From assembly GCF_002269385.1 (NCBI RefSeq), contig NZ_CP022957.1, positions 4,575,958 to 4,639,957 on the forward strand: a stretch of DNA of 64,000 nt, read 5' to 3'. The stretch is from Maribacter cobaltidurans (GTDB taxonomy: Bacteria > Bacteroidota > Bacteroidia > Flavobacteriales > Flavobacteriaceae). Shown here piece by piece: positions 63,615 to 64,000 of this stretch. Below the pieces are notes generated by a model. It worked only from the letters and a program-made list of their open reading frames with translations. It was not told where the DNA came from and searched no databases. The position numbers and the translations under genes were made by a program. Within the stretch, counting starts at the first letter, position 1; each line of letters opens with the position of its first letter.

Positions 63615-64000
63615 ATGAGCCATAAAGAAGCAAACGATTTACAGGACCTACAATACTTTGGGGAATTCGGCGGGGTAAATCCCTCTATATCAGATTCTTC
63701 TACATATACTTTTCTCTCCGCCAAAACCATGTTCGATACGTTTGAGGGCAATACCGAGGGTTGCTATTTGTATAGTAGGCACTCCTCCCCTTCCAACTTA
63801 TATTTAGGGGAAGCCTTGGCCGCATTGGAAGGTACGGAAACGGCTAACGTTACGGCCAGCGGTATGGGCGCTATTACGGCGGTCATCCTTCAACTATGTG
63901 ATTCTGGCGACCACATAATAAGTAGTAGAACCATTTACGGGGGTACCTATGCGTTTATGAAGAACTTTTTAAAGAAGTTCAATATCCATATTACCTTTTT
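63615..64000 (+). CDS. Cys/Met metabolism PLP enzyme (methionine gamma-lyase type), 3' partial
   Basis: The first 128 codons of a gene running off the window. Visible are YSRHSSPSNLYLGEALAALE (the Y-x-R cofactor motif and sugar-phosphate-like loop), TETANVTASGMGAITAVILQ and GDHIISSRTIYGGTYAFMKN, typical of the cystathionine gamma-synthase / methionine gamma-lyase family. The PLP lysine lies beyond the end. The exact reaction cannot be assigned. Divergent from the Lrp/AsnC gene, under a strong promoter. Confidence 0.82.
   Translation, partial: MSHKEANDLQDLQYFGEFGGVNPSISDSSTYTFLSAKTMFDTFEGNTEGCYLYSRHSSPSNLYLGEALAALEGTETANVTASGMGAITAVILQLCDSGDHIISSRTIYGGTYAFMKNFLKKFNIHITF

Overview
The window looks like chromosomal DNA of a marine-type Flavobacteriaceae bacterium (Bacteroidota). 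The evidence is an AT-rich base composition, promoters of the Bacteroidota type (TTG, about 20 bases, TAnnTTTG), SusD-free but lipoprotein-rich gene content, a fused alpha/beta branched-chain-type E1 dehydrogenase, a PabB/TilS/DsbD neighbourhood and many proteins with typical flavobacterial forms. The species cannot be named from the sequence. No rRNA, tRNA, CRISPR array, prophage or classical insertion sequence was found.

Layout. 1-8.4 kb: 3' end of an M1-like peptidase, the E1 dehydrogenase, a kinase/aminotransferase fusion broken by a frameshift at an A8 run, DoxX, HolA and an orphan HsdR_N-type nuclease. 8.4-20.7 kb: a glycosyltransferase, an OmpA lipoprotein, a YciO-type protein, a GH16 glucanase lipoprotein, UvrD/PcrA, a four-gene operon (DsrE-like, M20 amidohydrolase, GltB-like, OmpA-like), and a patatin/M1 peptidase pair. 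22.8-25.4 kb: recG, interrupted in frame by a 438-bp element encoding a DUF559 nuclease domain. 25.5-43.3 kb: branched-chain amino acid synthesis, as leuCD-leuA-leuB on the plus strand facing ilvD-ilvB-(O-methyltransferase)-ilvN-ilvC-ilvA-gapN on the minus strand, with a serine hydrolase, an MFS exporter and a DUF1080 lipoprotein between them. Upstream of ilvD lies a complete attenuator: an 18-residue leader peptide with eight Ile/Leu/Val residues, an antiterminator pairing that begins at its stop codon, and an intrinsic terminator.

43.3-46.9 kb: a 5-oxoprolinase operon (Nramp-like transporter, pxpA, pxpB, pxpC). 47-50.6 kb: a small zinc-ribbon nuclease-like protein, a membrane protein, a Tat-exported HisC-like aminotransferase, a REP-like double hairpin and a secreted trypsin-like protease. 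50.9-60 kb: a long minus-strand run (FMN reductase, pabB, tilS, dsbD, penicillin acylase, YifB/ComM). 60-64 kb: an acyltransferase, lpdA, and an Lrp/AsnC regulator divergent from a partial methionine gamma-lyase-type gene, with phased Lrp-like boxes between them.

The two observations most worth following are the precise, reading-frame-preserving DUF559 element in recG (flanked by an 8-bp direct repeat, removal of which restores a 700-residue RecG) and the ilv attenuator. All gene calls come from reading translated sequence by eye; no database search was run.
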